A DNA stretch of 64,000 nucleotides from Oryzobacter faecalis (GTDB lineage Bacteria > Actinomycetota > Actinomycetes > Actinomycetales > Dermatophilaceae): the NCBI RefSeq assembly GCF_046764005.1, contig NZ_JBKOFW010000005.1, positions 62,001-126,000 of the forward strand, written 5' to 3'. Of the stretch, positions 16,611-27,015 are shown in pieces. Positions within the stretch are counted from its first letter, which is position 1, and the number at the start of each line of letters is the position of its first letter. A program made the translations under genes and the position numbers. The notes beneath the pieces were generated by a model that was not told where the DNA came from, did not search any database, and saw only the letters and a program-made list of their open reading frames with translations.

Positions 16611-17160
16611 CGACGAGTGGGCGGTGCTCGCCGAGGAGTCGGCCGCCGACGCCCGGATGTACCTGCTGACGATCCGGGAGATCGCGGCCGGCAACAGTCC
16701 CGACGCCACCTTGCCGATGGCCCTCCTCGCGCTCTCCCAGGTCACCGTCATGGGCGCGCGGCTGGGCGCCGTCGAGGACGTCGTGCCCGTCGAGCGCTTC
16801 GAGCCGGACTCGGGGCCCGACCCCGAGCTCGACCCGCTCCGCGAGAGCCTCGCGAACGTCTTCGAGGGCCTCGACGAGTACGCCGACCTCGCCGACCCGG
16901 TGCTCGACCCAGAGCCGGCCGTCGGCCGCCTCTCCGACGACCTCGTCGACATCGCGTCGGCGCTCGCGCACGGCCTCGTCCACCACGAGGCCGGCCGGCG
17001 CGTGGAGGCCCTGTGGTGGTGGCAGTTCAGCTACCTGTCGCACTGGGGCGAGCGCGCGGCGGCGGCCCTGCGGGTCGTCCACGCGCTCCTCGCGCACGTC
17101 CGCCTCGACGCCGACCCCGATGCCGTGTCGGAGGCCGAGTTCGACGCCCTCCACCCCTGA
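16603..17160 (+). CDS. DUF5063 domain protein
   Basis: 185 residues, acidic, with no signal or membrane segment. The body (MYLLTIREIAAGNSP, ALLALSQVTVMGARLG, VHHEAGRRVEALWWWQFSYL) matches DUF5063, a helical domain often encoded right after recR in actinobacteria. It overlaps recR by 8 bp, so the two are translationally coupled. Function is unknown; a link to recombination or repair is suggested only by this position. Confidence 0.85.
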   Translation: MSDDEWAVLAEESAADARMYLLTIREIAAGNSPDATLPMALLALSQVTVMGARLGAVEDVVPVERFEPDSGPDPELDPLRESLANVFEGLDEYADLADPVLDPEPAVGRLSDDLVDIASALAHGLVHHEAGRRVEALWWWQFSYLSHWGERAAAALRVVHALLAHVRLDADPDAVSEAEFDALHP

Positions 17161-17181
17161 GGGCGGAGGGCGCCGCCGGCC

Positions 17182-17607
17182 TCAGGAGGCGCAGCTGCCC
17201 GAGTCGCGCTGCACCTTGACGTCGACCGTGTCGCCGACGCTGACCCGGAAGAGGAACGTCAGCCGCTGCTGCCGACCGTCGTACTCGCCGGTGGCGTGGC
17301 GGCGGAACCAGTCGGTGTAGCCGTCCTGCGTGGGGGCCGAGCCGCTCCCGAGGCGCACCGTGCCGGACGATCCGTCGGACGCGGTGTAGGTGCCGCGCAC
17401 GGTCGACCAGACCGCGCCGTTCTTCGTCGCCGAGACGTGCTCGGAGGTCCACGAGAAGGTGACGTCGGTCGCCTCTCCCGTGCACGGGTTGACGACCTCG
17501 GCGGTGGCGCCGCCGGACGTCGGTTGCCAGCCGGCCGCGGAGGCCGGAGTGGGGACGGCGACGAGTGCCGCCCCCGCCGCGAGAGCGGCAGCGATCTGCT
17601 TCTTCAT
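17182..17607 (-). CDS. Small secreted protein of unknown function
   Basis: 141 residues with a clear Sec signal peptide (KKQIAAALAAGAALVAV followed by PTPASAA). The mature ~115 residues are Ser/Thr/Gly-rich and probably beta-structured. They contain two cysteines (VVNPCTG and the C-terminal GSCAS) that could form a disulfide. AAGGA lies 7 bases before the ATG. It converges on the recR operon with a 21-bp gap. Not recognised as a known family. Confidence 0.75.
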   Translation of the reverse strand: MKKQIAAALAAGAALVAVPTPASAAGWQPTSGGATAEVVNPCTGEATDVTFSWTSEHVSATKNGAVWSTVRGTYTASDGSSGTVRLGSGSAPTQDGYTDWFRRHATGEYDGRQQRLTFLFRVSVGDTVDVKVQRDSGSCAS

Positions 17608-17703
17608 CTGTGGGTCCTTCCCCTGCTGAAGGAGAGACCACGGTCCTCCACGACCGCGAGGCGCGTCAACCGAAACGGCGAAACGGCTCGCGCCGGTGAG
17701 GGT

Positions 17704-18849
17704 TCAGCCCAGCGTGGGGAGGTCGCCCGACGCGACGGCGGCTCGCAGGTCGTCGGTGGCGTCCCAGTCGTTCGCGTGCATCGCCGCGACGACGCGGCCC
17801 TCGCGGATCCAGAACGCGCGGAACGTCTTTCCCGCGAGGTCGCCGTGCACCACGACCTCGTCCTCCGCCCTGCCGTGTCCGACGTACTCCATGCCGAGGT
17901 CGTACTGGTCCGTGAAGAAGTAGGGCATCGCGTCGTACGCCTCGTCGCCGCCTGCGAGGTTGTGGGCGGCCGTCTTCGCCTGGTTGATGGCGGTGTCCCA
18001 GTGCTCGACCCGGATCCGGCGGCCGAGGACGGGATGGGCGTGGCTCGCGATGTCGCCGACCGCGAGCACCGACGGCACGCGGGTCCCACGCTCTGCGTGG
18101 GAGGTGTGCAGCCCGGCGTCGACGAGGACGCCGTCGTCGACGGCGAGGCCGCCGGAGCGCGCGAGGTCCAGGCGCGGTGCGACCCCGATGCCCGCGACGA
18201 CGAGGTCGGCGTCGCGAAGGTCGTCCGGCGTCACCGACGCCCCGAGGCGCAGGTCGACCCCGTGCTCGCGGTGCAGGTCCGCGAAGACCTCGGCGACCGT
18301 CGGGCCGAGGACGCGCAGCAGCGGCAGGTCGGCGGTCTCGAAGACGGTGACGTCGGACCCGGCCTCGCGGGCGGCGGCGGCGACCTCGAGGCCGATCCAT
18401 CCCGCGCCGACGACGGCGATGCGCCTCCCCTCGCCGAAGGCGGCCTTGAGCCGGTCGGAGTCCTCGATGGTGCGCAGGTAGGCGACCGGCACACCGGCGT
18501 CCTCCACCGCGGTGAGCCGCCTCGGTTCGGCGCCGGTGGCGAGCAGGAGGCGTTCGTAGGTGACGTCACCCGCGGTCGTGGTGACCACGTGGGCGTCGAT
18601 GTCGAGGGATGTCGCCTCGACCCCGGTGCGCAGGTCGACGTCGTGCTCGGCGTACCACTCGCGCGGGTGGACGAAGGCGTCCTCGAGCGGGTCGTTGCCG
18701 AGGAGGTACCCCTTGCTCAGGGGCGGGCGCTCGTACGGCGGGTGGTGCTCGGCTCCGAGGAGCACGACCGGGCCGTCGTACCCCTGCTCCCTCAGCTCCG
18801 TGGCGGCGGTGCCACCGGCGAGTCCGGCTCCGACGATGACGATCGACAT
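17704..18849 (-). CDS. FAD-dependent ferredoxin/rubredoxin-type NAD(P)H reductase
   Basis: 381 residues. The N-terminal FAD site is IVIVGAGLAGGTAATEL; YERPPLSKGYLLG follows, typical of reductases for ferredoxins of oxygenases and P450s. The second dinucleotide fold is VVGAGWIGLEVAA, and the second FAD contact is PSVLAVGDIA with SHAHPVLGRRIRVEHWDTAINQ split across it. A C-terminal reductase domain completes the usual length. It would pass electrons from NAD(P)H to a small iron-sulfur protein; none is encoded nearby. Coding appears monocistronic. Confidence 0.88.
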   Translation of the reverse strand: MSIVIVGAGLAGGTAATELREQGYDGPVVLLGAEHHPPYERPPLSKGYLLGNDPLEDAFVHPREWYAEHDVDLRTGVEATSLDIDAHVVTTTAGDVTYERLLLATGAEPRRLTAVEDAGVPVAYLRTIEDSDRLKAAFGEGRRIAVVGAGWIGLEVAAAAREAGSDVTVFETADLPLLRVLGPTVAEVFADLHREHGVDLRLGASVTPDDLRDADLVVAGIGVAPRLDLARSGGLAVDDGVLVDAGLHTSHAERGTRVPSVLAVGDIASHAHPVLGRRIRVEHWDTAINQAKTAAHNLAGGDEAYDAMPYFFTDQYDLGMEYVGHGRAEDEVVVHGDLAGKTFRAFWIREGRVVAAMHANDWDATDDLRAAVASGDLPTLG

Positions 18850-18888
18850 GCCCCGACGCTACGCCCGGCGACGGCGTACCGACATTGA

Positions 18889-18950
18889 CGGTTCGGTCGA
18901 TCTGCGGACGAACCGGCGTCCCGAGATCGACGCACTGGTCGATCGGGTAC
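18889..18950. promoter_or_regulatory. Cluster of GATCGAC half-sites between FAD reductase and lysC
   Basis: In the divergent 206-bp gap, CGGTTCG and CGAACCG form an inverted repeat around a GTCGATC. Next comes GTCCCGAGATCGAC (18918-18931), a 6-base spacer and GTCGATCGGGTAC (18938-18950). The latter pair resembles the perfect palindrome at 62502-62535. The arrangement looks like an operator region; the cognate protein is unknown. Confidence 0.5.
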
Positions 18951-19055
18951 GCGGAGGGGCGGCAAGCATGACCGGATGGCGGGCGTCGTGTCCGGTCCGT
19001 GGACGGGCCGTTAGAGTTGGGGCCGCCCCCAGCACCACGCCCCCGGGAGTTCCAC

Positions 19056-20330
<1,275 letters not shown>

Positions 20331-20331
20331 C

Positions 20332-21426
20332 GTGATCGGGCACGGGCAGGACCCGACCGGGGGCGGCAGGCCGACCCTCGGCATCGTCGGCGCCACCGGC
20401 GCGGTCGGCCGCGTCGTCCTCGACGTCCTCCCGACGCGTGACACGCACTGGGACGGGGTCCGGCTCGCCGCCGGCGCCGAGGACGTCGGCGCGGTCCGGC
20501 GGGTCGGGGGCACCGACGTGTCGGTCGAGGCGCTGACCGAGGACTTCTTCGACGGCGTCGACGTCGCGATCTTCGACATCCCGCCGGCCATCGCCCGGGA
20601 CTGGGTCGAGCTCGCCGCCGCGCGCGGGGTCGTCGCGATCGACAACAGCACCGTCTTCCGCACCGACCCGGACGTGCCGCTCGTCGTGCCGGAGGTCAAC
20701 CCGCGCCGCGTCGCCGACCGGCCCCGCGGCATCATCGCCAACCCCGGCGCCACCGTGATGACGATGATCGACGTCCTCGCCGTCCTCCACGCCGGCTGGG
20801 AGCTCGAGGACCTCGTGGTCACGACCCTCCAGGCCGCCTCGGGCCTGGGGCGGGCGGGCATGAACCGGCTCCACGACGAGCTCGACGTCGTCCACGGCGA
20901 CCGCGACCTCGGCACCCGACCCGGCGACGTGCGGCGTCTCATCGAGAACGAGCTCGGCGAGTCGGTGTTCCCGGCTCCGTTGGCGCTCAACGTGGTTCCG
21001 TTCGTCGGGCACCACGTCGGCGACGGCTGGACGTCGGAGGAGCGCAAGGTCCGCGACGAGACCCGCAAGATACTCGACCTCCCGGACCTGACGGTCTCCG
21101 CGACGTGCATCCGGGTCCCCGTCGTCTCGTCGCACTCGGTGAGCCTGCACGCCACCTTCGGCCGGAGGGTCAAGGTGGAGGACGCCCGCCAGGCGCTCGT
21201 CGAGGCCCCGGCGGTCGTCGTGCTCGACGACCCCGACGAGCCGGAGTTCCCCACGCCGAACGACGTGGTCGGCGCCGACCCGCGGTTCGTCGGCCGCATC
21301 CGGCAGGCGCCCGACGAGCCGACCACGCTCGACCTGTTCATCTCCGGCGACAACCTGCGCAAGGGGGCGGCGCTCAACATGGTGCAGACGGCCGAGCTGG
21401 TGGCGCAGGAGTCCGCGCGCGGGTGA
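20332..21426 (+). CDS. Aspartate-semialdehyde dehydrogenase homologue lacking the catalytic cysteine
   Basis: 364 residues from GTG 20332, one base after lysC. The Asd fold is complete: NADP site GIVGATGAVGRVVLDVL, substrate loop IDNSTVFRTDPDVPLVVPEVN, ASGLGRAGMNRLHDEL, VRDETRKIL, and the catalytic-His segment CIRVPVVSSHSVSLHATF. In canonical enzymes the nucleophile lies in GIIANPNCTT; here the segment reads GIIANPGATV (residues 133-142), so Asn-Cys is Gly-Ala. Normal thioester chemistry should be impossible. It may be a regulatory pseudo-enzyme paired with LysC or have changed activity; a second functional asd elsewhere would be expected. Confidence 0.85.
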   Translation: MIGHGQDPTGGGRPTLGIVGATGAVGRVVLDVLPTRDTHWDGVRLAAGAEDVGAVRRVGGTDVSVEALTEDFFDGVDVAIFDIPPAIARDWVELAAARGVVAIDNSTVFRTDPDVPLVVPEVNPRRVADRPRGIIANPGATVMTMIDVLAVLHAGWELEDLVVTTLQAASGLGRAGMNRLHDELDVVHGDRDLGTRPGDVRRLIENELGESVFPAPLALNVVPFVGHHVGDGWTSEERKVRDETRKILDLPDLTVSATCIRVPVVSSHSVSLHATFGRRVKVEDARQALVEAPAVVVLDDPDEPEFPTPNDVVGADPRFVGRIRQAPDEPTTLDLFISGDNLRKGAALNMVQTAELVAQESARG

Positions 21427-21597
21427 CGGCCACGCGCACCGGAGGACGACCGTCCGCCGACCGGATGGTGGTCGAGTGACCCGCGTCACGCCCGCTCTGC
21501 CACGATGGTCGGTGGAGGGACAGCGCGGTCCCGCCGCCCACCAGTCCCCACGCCCGCCACGACCGGCACCCGACCACTGCACCGCAGGAGCGCACCC

Positions 21598-22797
21598 ATG
21601 ACCGTCCGGACCGTCGCCATGCTCACCGCCGGTGGGCTCGCCCCGTGTCTCTCGTCCGCCGTCGGTGGCCTCATCGAGCGCTACACCGAGGTCGCCCCGG
21701 ACGTGCGGATCATCGCCTACACCAACGGCTACGCCGGCCTGCTGCGCGGGCAGTACGTCGAGGTGACGCCGGAGGTGAGGGAGAAGGCCCACCTCCTCCA
21801 CCGCTTCGGCGGGTCGCCGATCGGCAACAGCCGGGTCAAGCTGACCAACGTCGCCGACTGCGTCAAGCGCGGCCTCGTGCAGGAGGGCCAGGACCCGCTC
21901 CACGTCGCGGCCGAGCAGCTGACGGCCGACGGTGTCGACGTCCTGCACACCATCGGCGGCGACGACACGAACACCACCGCCGCCGACCTCGCGGCCTATC
22001 TCGCGCAGAACGACTACGCCCTCACGGTCGTCGGGCTGCCCAAGACGATCGACAACGACGTCGTCCCGATCCGCCAGTCGCTCGGCGCGTGGACGGCCGC
22101 CGAGCAGGGGTCGGTCTTCGCGCAGAACGTCATCGCCGAGCACTCCTCCAACCCGCGGATGCTCATCGTCCACGAGGTCATGGGCCGGCACTGCGGCTGG
22201 CTGACGGCGGCGACCGCCGCCGAGTACCACCGGTGGGTCGGGGAGCAGGAGTACGTCCCCGGGATCGGCAACGACCCGCGCCGATGGGACGTCCACGCCG
22301 TCTTCGTGCCCGAGCAGCCCATCGACCTCAAGGCTGAGTCCGAGCGCCTCACCGCCGTCATGGACGAGATCGGCTGCGTCAACGTCTTCCTCTCCGAGGG
22401 CGCCGGCGTCGCCGAGGTCGTCGCCGAGCTCGAGGCCGCGGGCCAGGAGGTGCCGCGCGACCCCTTCGGCCACGTCCAGCTCGACAAGGTCAACCCCGGC
22501 GCGTGGTTCGCCAAGCAGTTCGCCGAGCTCCTCGGCGCCGAGAAGACGATGGTGCAGAAGTCGGGCTACTTCTCCCGTTCGGCGGCGGCCAACGACCGCG
22601 ACCTCGCCCTCATCAAGGAGTGCACCGACCTCGCCGTCGACGCCGCGCTGCGTGGTGAGTCCGGGGTCGTCGGGCACGACGAGGAACGCGGTGACGAGCT
22701 GCGCGCGGTCGAGTTCCCGCGGATCAAGGGCGGCAAGGCCTTCGACACCTCGGCGCCGTGGTTCACCGAGCTCCTCACGTCCATCGGGCAGGGCTGA
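21598..22797 (+). CDS. pfp: Pyrophosphate-dependent 6-phosphofructokinase
   Basis: 399 residues from ATG 21598, with GCAGGAG upstream. The start (VAMLTAGGLAPCLSSAVGGL) and GRHCGWL are phosphofructokinase blocks. Two positions set the phosphoryl donor: GGDDT near residue 120 (Asp where ATP enzymes have Gly) and PKTIDND near residue 148 (Lys where ATP enzymes have Gly). Both are the pyrophosphate type, so the reaction is probably the reversible PPi-linked conversion of fructose 6-phosphate. It may share a transcript with lysC; the 171-bp gap before it could hold a separate promoter. Confidence 0.9.
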   Translation: MTVRTVAMLTAGGLAPCLSSAVGGLIERYTEVAPDVRIIAYTNGYAGLLRGQYVEVTPEVREKAHLLHRFGGSPIGNSRVKLTNVADCVKRGLVQEGQDPLHVAAEQLTADGVDVLHTIGGDDTNTTAADLAAYLAQNDYALTVVGLPKTIDNDVVPIRQSLGAWTAAEQGSVFAQNVIAEHSSNPRMLIVHEVMGRHCGWLTAATAAEYHRWVGEQEYVPGIGNDPRRWDVHAVFVPEQPIDLKAESERLTAVMDEIGCVNVFLSEGAGVAEVVAELEAAGQEVPRDPFGHVQLDKVNPGAWFAKQFAELLGAEKTMVQKSGYFSRSAAANDRDLALIKECTDLAVDAALRGESGVVGHDEERGDELRAVEFPRIKGGKAFDTSAPWFTELLTSIGQG

Positions 22798-22807
22798 CAA
22801 TGGTGCG

Positions 22808-23041
22808 ATGAGGGAGACGACGGGCCTGGTGGACGGCTGGTGGGTCGCCGTCGGGGTCTACGTCCTCCTCCTCGTCGGACAGCGGCTGTGGCGGGCCCGG
22901 TCGTGGGTGCCGCCGGAGTGGCCCGAGGCCGACTACGGGTGGAAGGTGACCCACCTGTTCTGGGTGCCGTTCCACGTCCTCGACGTCGTCTTCGGGGTGC
23001 CCCTGGTCTTCGCGGTCCTCATCGCCCTCTTCGCGATCTGA
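22808..23041 (+). CDS. Small integral membrane protein
   Basis: 77 residues from ATG 22808. Two hydrophobic segments, WWVAVGVYVLLLVGQ and VFGVPLVFAVLIALFAI, suggest a two-span membrane protein. A tryptophan-rich charged loop lies between them. It begins 10 bases after pfp and has weak AGGG-like upstream spacing. Not recognised; probably co-transcribed with pfp, ending at the hairpin at 23056-23090. Confidence 0.6.
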   Translation: MRETTGLVDGWWVAVGVYVLLLVGQRLWRARSWVPPEWPEADYGWKVTHLFWVPFHVLDVVFGVPLVFAVLIALFAI

Positions 23042-23055
23042 CCCCGCGGCCCACG

Positions 23056-23090
23056 GCGGTGGGCCACGATCTCGCTGCGTGGCCCACCGC
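23056..23090 (+). terminator. 12-bp stem terminator after the pfp unit
   Basis: GCGGTGGGCCAC and GTGGCCCACCGC pair perfectly around an 11-base loop, 15 bases after the stop of the small membrane protein. No U-tract follows. The 228 bases from here to the histidine kinase stop show nothing else recognisable. Confidence 0.7.
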
Positions 23091-23318
23091 TCATCGGGGG
23101 GATCCGTCGACCCGCTCCCGGTGGGTTCGTGCACCGTCCCCTGCGACGGTCACGGCCTTCATCGTGCCGGAGGGCGGGTTCGTGGATCGGGTGTGCGGCC
23201 CCCCGAATCCATGGTGGTGCCTGCACCAGTGCCACACTGCTCTCGAACTGCAGAGGCAGCCCTCCCTTCGGATCCAGTGGGCCGGAGAGGAACGGACCAC
23301 GGATTCGGGAGTCGGTCG

Positions 23319-24557
23319 TCAGCGCCGGGGCTGGCGCGTGCCGGGCGGGAAGTGGCCCAGGACGGCCGTCCCGCGCCCCGGTGCCGACTCGACCCGCAGC
23401 TCGCCCCCGGCCGCCCGGATGCGGTCGCGCATCCCGGTGAGCCCGTGCCCGGAGAGCACCGACGCCGGTTCGAACCCGACGCCGTCGTCGGTGACGCTGA
23501 ACGCCAGCCCGCCGTCCGGACCGTCCTCGTCGGTGACGCGCACCGCGATGAGTGACCCGGACGAGTGGCGGTCGGCGTTCTGGATGGCCTCGAGGCAGCA
23601 GAAGTAGACGGCGGCCTCGACCGCCGGTGCGTGTCGCCCGGCGTCGCGCGCCTCGACCGAGCAGGGGAGCACCGTGCGGCGCGCCGCGGCCGGCAGGGCC
23701 CCCGGCAGCCCCTTCTCACCGAGCGCGGTGGGGTAGATGCCGTGGGCGAGGTCGCGCAGCTCACGGATGGCGAGCTCGACCGTGGGCAGCAGCGCGTGGA
23801 CGGCCTCCCGCGCCCTCGACGGGTCGGTCTCGCACAGCCGGGTGACCCGGCCGACGTCGACCGCGAGCGTGGCGAGGTGCTGCTGGGCCCCGTCGTGCAG
23901 GTCGCGCTCGATGGCGCGCCGCGCCTCGACGGAGGCCTGCGCGAGGCGCGCCCGCGACTCCTCGAGCTCGCGGGTGCGCTCGTGGAGGCGCAGGACGTAG
24001 TCGCGCAGCCCGAGGACCAGCACGGTGACGAGGAGCGGGACGAACAGGGCGAGGACGACCGCCTGGATCGGCGAGTGGGGGTGGGTCAGCTCGTACTCGG
24101 GAGTGCGCAGCGACCCGACCGCGACGATCGTGCCGGAGAGCAGCGTGGTCGCGACGACGATGAGCGGGCGCCCTCGCCGCGGGAGGTGGTCGGCGACGAT
24201 GACGAGGGGCAGCAACAGGGCGAGCAGCCCCACGGGCGCGATGAACGGCGTGAACCAGGTGATCGAGACGGCGACCACCCAGGTCGCGACGACGACGATC
24301 CCCGCCGCCAGCCCCGAGCGCGCCCGACCGGCCAGGAGGACGGCGGTGAGCAGCAGGACCCCGGCCCCGACGAGCACCTCGACGGTCCACAGGATCGTCC
24401 GTGACTCGCCCCCGACGACCGTGCGGAGGACGAGGAGGACGACGACCGACACCCACACGGCGATGGCGTTGACGAGGAGGTAGCGGCGCAGCCGGGCCTC
24501 GGCGCTCGCACTGCGGAGCCGGGGTCGGTCGGCCTCGATCGCGGTCTGCTCGGCCAC
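23319..24557 (-). CDS. NarL-type two-component sensor histidine kinase
   Basis: 412 residues. About six membrane spans occupy residues 25-175 with little extracellular sequence, so it may sense membrane or small-molecule signals. The phosphorylation site is ERDLHDGAQQHLATL. The ATP-binding domain has EAIQNADRHSSG, DDGVGF and GHGLTGMRDRIRAAGG. It starts at GTG 24557, one base after the stop of the response regulator gene, so the pair forms one operon. Physiological role not evident from sequence. Confidence 0.9.
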   Translation of the reverse strand: MAEQTAIEADRPRLRSASAEARLRRYLLVNAIAVWVSVVVLLVLRTVVGGESRTILWTVEVLVGAGVLLLTAVLLAGRARSGLAAGIVVVATWVVAVSITWFTPFIAPVGLLALLLPLVIVADHLPRRGRPLIVVATTLLSGTIVAVGSLRTPEYELTHPHSPIQAVVLALFVPLLVTVLVLGLRDYVLRLHERTRELEESRARLAQASVEARRAIERDLHDGAQQHLATLAVDVGRVTRLCETDPSRAREAVHALLPTVELAIRELRDLAHGIYPTALGEKGLPGALPAAARRTVLPCSVEARDAGRHAPAVEAAVYFCCLEAIQNADRHSSGSLIAVRVTDEDGPDGGLAFSVTDDGVGFEPASVLSGHGLTGMRDRIRAAGGELRVESAPGRGTAVLGHFPPGTRQPRR

Positions 24558-24558
24558 C

Positions 24559-25257
24559 TCAGGCCCCGACGCCGTCCGTCGACGGGGTGGAGCCGCTGTC
24601 GCCGAGATAGAGCAGCACGGCCGCGACCCGGCGGTGGGTGCGGTCGCCGACCGGCAGGTCGAGCTTGGTGAAGATCGAGTTGATGTGCTTCTCGACGGCG
24701 CGCGAGGTGATGTGCAGGCGGGTCGCGATGGCGCTGTTGGAGTCGCCCGACGCGATGAGCCCGAGCACCTCGCGCTCGCGGCCGGTGAGGCGGGCCACCG
24801 GGCTCGCCTCGAACCGCATCCGGTGCCGCATCAGCGCGTCGACGACGTGGGGGTCGATGACGCTCTCGCCGCCACGGACCGCCTCGAGCGCGGCGACGAG
24901 CTGCTCGACGTCGGCGACGCGCTCCTTGAGCAGGTAGCCGCGTCCGGTGCTGCCGCCCGCGACGAGGGCGAGCGCGCCCTCGGCATCCGCGTGCTGCGAG
25001 AGGACGACGACGCCGAGGTCGGGGTGCGTGGTGCGGAAGCGCTCGGCCGCGCGGATTCCCTCGTCGGTGTGGGTCGGCGGCATCCGGATGTCGGCCAGGA
25101 CGACGTCCGGGCGGTCGCGCTCGACGGCGTCCAGCAGCTCGCCGAGGTCGCCGGCCTCGACGACCTCGGTCACCGACGGGTGCTCGGTGAGGAGGGCGAC
25201 CAGTCCCTGGCGGAGCAGGACGCTGTCCTCGGCGAGGACGACCTTCATGCCGGGCAT
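24559..25257 (-). CDS. LuxR/NarL-family response regulator
   Basis: 232 residues from ATG 25257; a second in-frame ATG at 25248 is equally possible. The receiver has the acidic pair in VVLAEDSVLL, the phosphate acceptor in DVVLADIRMP and the Lys in YLLKERV. The C-terminal HTH is LTGREREVLGLIASGDSNSAIA followed by VEKHINSIFTKLDL, split here for clarity. It precedes its kinase in the operon and is divergent from the phospholipase D-like gene, whose promoter region it shares. Confidence 0.9.
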   Translation of the reverse strand: MPGMKVVLAEDSVLLRQGLVALLTEHPSVTEVVEAGDLGELLDAVERDRPDVVLADIRMPPTHTDEGIRAAERFRTTHPDLGVVVLSQHADAEGALALVAGGSTGRGYLLKERVADVEQLVAALEAVRGGESVIDPHVVDALMRHRMRFEASPVARLTGREREVLGLIASGDSNSAIATRLHITSRAVEKHINSIFTKLDLPVGDRTHRRVAAVLLYLGDSGSTPSTDGVGA

Positions 25258-25344
25258 GGCTGCATGGTAGGAGCGCGAGGGCGTTCGCCCCGGCATCTCG
25301 CGGGCAAGTCCCCTGCGGGCCTCGCGAGGGGGCAGGATGCGGAG

Positions 25345-27015
25345 GTGCTCTCCGACCTCTTCCTGCTCCCCGAGGAGCGTGACAACCCGGACACCCACGT
25401 CGACGACCACCACCCGGACGGCACGGCCTGGAGCACGGGCAACAGCGTCCGGCCGGTCGTGCACGGCGCTCCCTACATGCGTGAGCTCCATGACCGCGTC
25501 ACCGAGATGGGCGAGGGTGACCTGCTCTACTTCGTCGACTGGCGCGGCGACCCGGACCAGCGGCTGACCGACGACGGCGCGACCGTGTCGGCCACCTTCG
25601 CGGCAGCGGCCCGCCGCGGAGTGGACGTGCGAGGGCTGCTGTGGCGCTCGCACTGGCACAAGTTCGGCTTCCACTCGGAGAAGTCCCGCCTGCTCGGCAT
25701 CGAGATCAACGAGGCGGGTGGACAGTGCCTGCGGGACATGCGGGTCCGCACGGGCGGGGCGCACCACCAGAAGTTCGTCGTCCTGCGCCACCGCGACGAC
25801 CCGACGCGCGACATCGCCTTCGTCGGCGGCATCGACCTCTGCCACAGCCGCCGTGACGACATCGACCACGAGGGCGACCGCCAGGTCATGCCCATGCCCC
25901 AGGTGTTCGGGCGGTACCCCGCCTGGCACGACGTGCACCTCGCGGTCCAGGGTCCCGCGGTCTACGACGTCGAGTCCTCCTTCCGTGAGCGCTGGGAGGA
26001 CTCGACACCGCTCACCCTCAACCCCGGGCGGCTGCTGTCGAGCCTGACCCAGGGCGAGGTCCTGACGCCGCGCCCCCTGTCGGAGCAGGCCCCTCCGCCG
26101 CCCGCGGTCGACGAGGGCCACGAGGCGCTGCAGGTCGTGCGGACCTACCCCTCGATCCTCCCCAAGGGCTACGACTTCGCGCGGTGGGGGGAGCGCAGCA
26201 TCGCCGCTGCCAACACCAAGGCGGCCGCCCGGGCCCGCCGGCTCATCTACCTCGAGGACCAGTACCTGTGGTCGGAGGACGTCGGCCGGCACTTCGCCCG
26301 CTCCCTCCGCGAGAACCCGGAGCTCCGGCTCATCGCGGTGATCCCGCTGCACCCGGACGTCGACGGGGCGGTCTCGCTCCCGCCGCAGCTCTACGGGCGC
26401 CGGCTGGCCATCGACCTCCTCACCGAGGCCGGTGGCGACCGCGTCGCCGTCTACGGGCTGACGAACGAGGCCGGCTACCCGATCTACGTGCACTCGAAGG
26501 TCTGCATCGTCGACGACGTGTGGGCGTCGGTCGGGTCGGACAACTTCAACCGCAGGTCGTGGTCGAGCGACTCCGAGCTGGCGTGCGCCGTGCAGGACAC
26601 CCGGGTCCGCGGTGAGCGGGAGGACGTGCCGCGCGACGCCTTCGCCCGGCGACTACGGCGCGAGCTCGTCGGCGAGCACCTCGGCGTCGACCCCGACGAC
26701 GTGCCCGACGACCCCGACGAGGTCTGGGACCTCATGGCGACCTGCGCCGACCGGCTCGACCAGTGGTACTCCGCGGGGTCGCCCCCGCGCGGGCACCACC
26801 ACGTGCCGCGGCCCAAGGCGCCGATCAGGGGTACCGCGGTCCGCTGGCGCCGCCGGTCGGGGCCGCGGTCCGGCCCGACCGGGGTCGAGCGGCCCCTCGG
26901 CCGGCTGCGTCGGATCCAGCCGCCCGAGCTGACGCGCGCGCAGCTGATGTGGGCGCCGCGCCTCTACGAGCTCTTCGACCCCGACGGCACCCTCGGCAAG
27001 TCCGACAGCATCTGA
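25345..27015 (+). CDS. Phospholipase D-family protein
   Basis: 556 residues from GTG 25345; the frame is open farther upstream, so the start is uncertain. Two HKD-type half-sites are present: HHQKFVVLRHRDDPT near residue 140 and VHSKVCIVDDVWASVGSDN near residue 380. Together they would form one phosphodiesterase active site. No signal peptide is visible. Substrate could be phosphatidyl groups or another phosphodiester. The C-terminus is Arg/Pro-rich. The closest neighbour is the divergent two-component system. Confidence 0.85.
   Translation: MLSDLFLLPEERDNPDTHVDDHHPDGTAWSTGNSVRPVVHGAPYMRELHDRVTEMGEGDLLYFVDWRGDPDQRLTDDGATVSATFAAAARRGVDVRGLLWRSHWHKFGFHSEKSRLLGIEINEAGGQCLRDMRVRTGGAHHQKFVVLRHRDDPTRDIAFVGGIDLCHSRRDDIDHEGDRQVMPMPQVFGRYPAWHDVHLAVQGPAVYDVESSFRERWEDSTPLTLNPGRLLSSLTQGEVLTPRPLSEQAPPPPAVDEGHEALQVVRTYPSILPKGYDFARWGERSIAAANTKAAARARRLIYLEDQYLWSEDVGRHFARSLRENPELRLIAVIPLHPDVDGAVSLPPQLYGRRLAIDLLTEAGGDRVAVYGLTNEAGYPIYVHSKVCIVDDVWASVGSDNFNRRSWSSDSELACAVQDTRVRGEREDVPRDAFARRLRRELVGEHLGVDPDDVPDDPDEVWDLMATCADRLDQWYSAGSPPRGHHHVPRPKAPIRGTAVRWRRRSGPRSGPTGVERPLGRLRRIQPPELTRAQLMWAPRLYELFDPDGTLGKSDSI

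Noticed and set aside
20332..21426. Sequencing error explaining the missing Asd cysteine
   Set aside because: Both Asn and Cys codons differ (GGC GCC), the frame is intact on both sides, and neighbouring residues also diverge (TVMTMID), so a single-base error is insufficient.
24634..25344. Upstream extension of the phospholipase D-like frame
   Set aside because: It runs antisense through the response regulator gene; the translated part is charged low-complexity sequence, so the start near 25345 is preferred.
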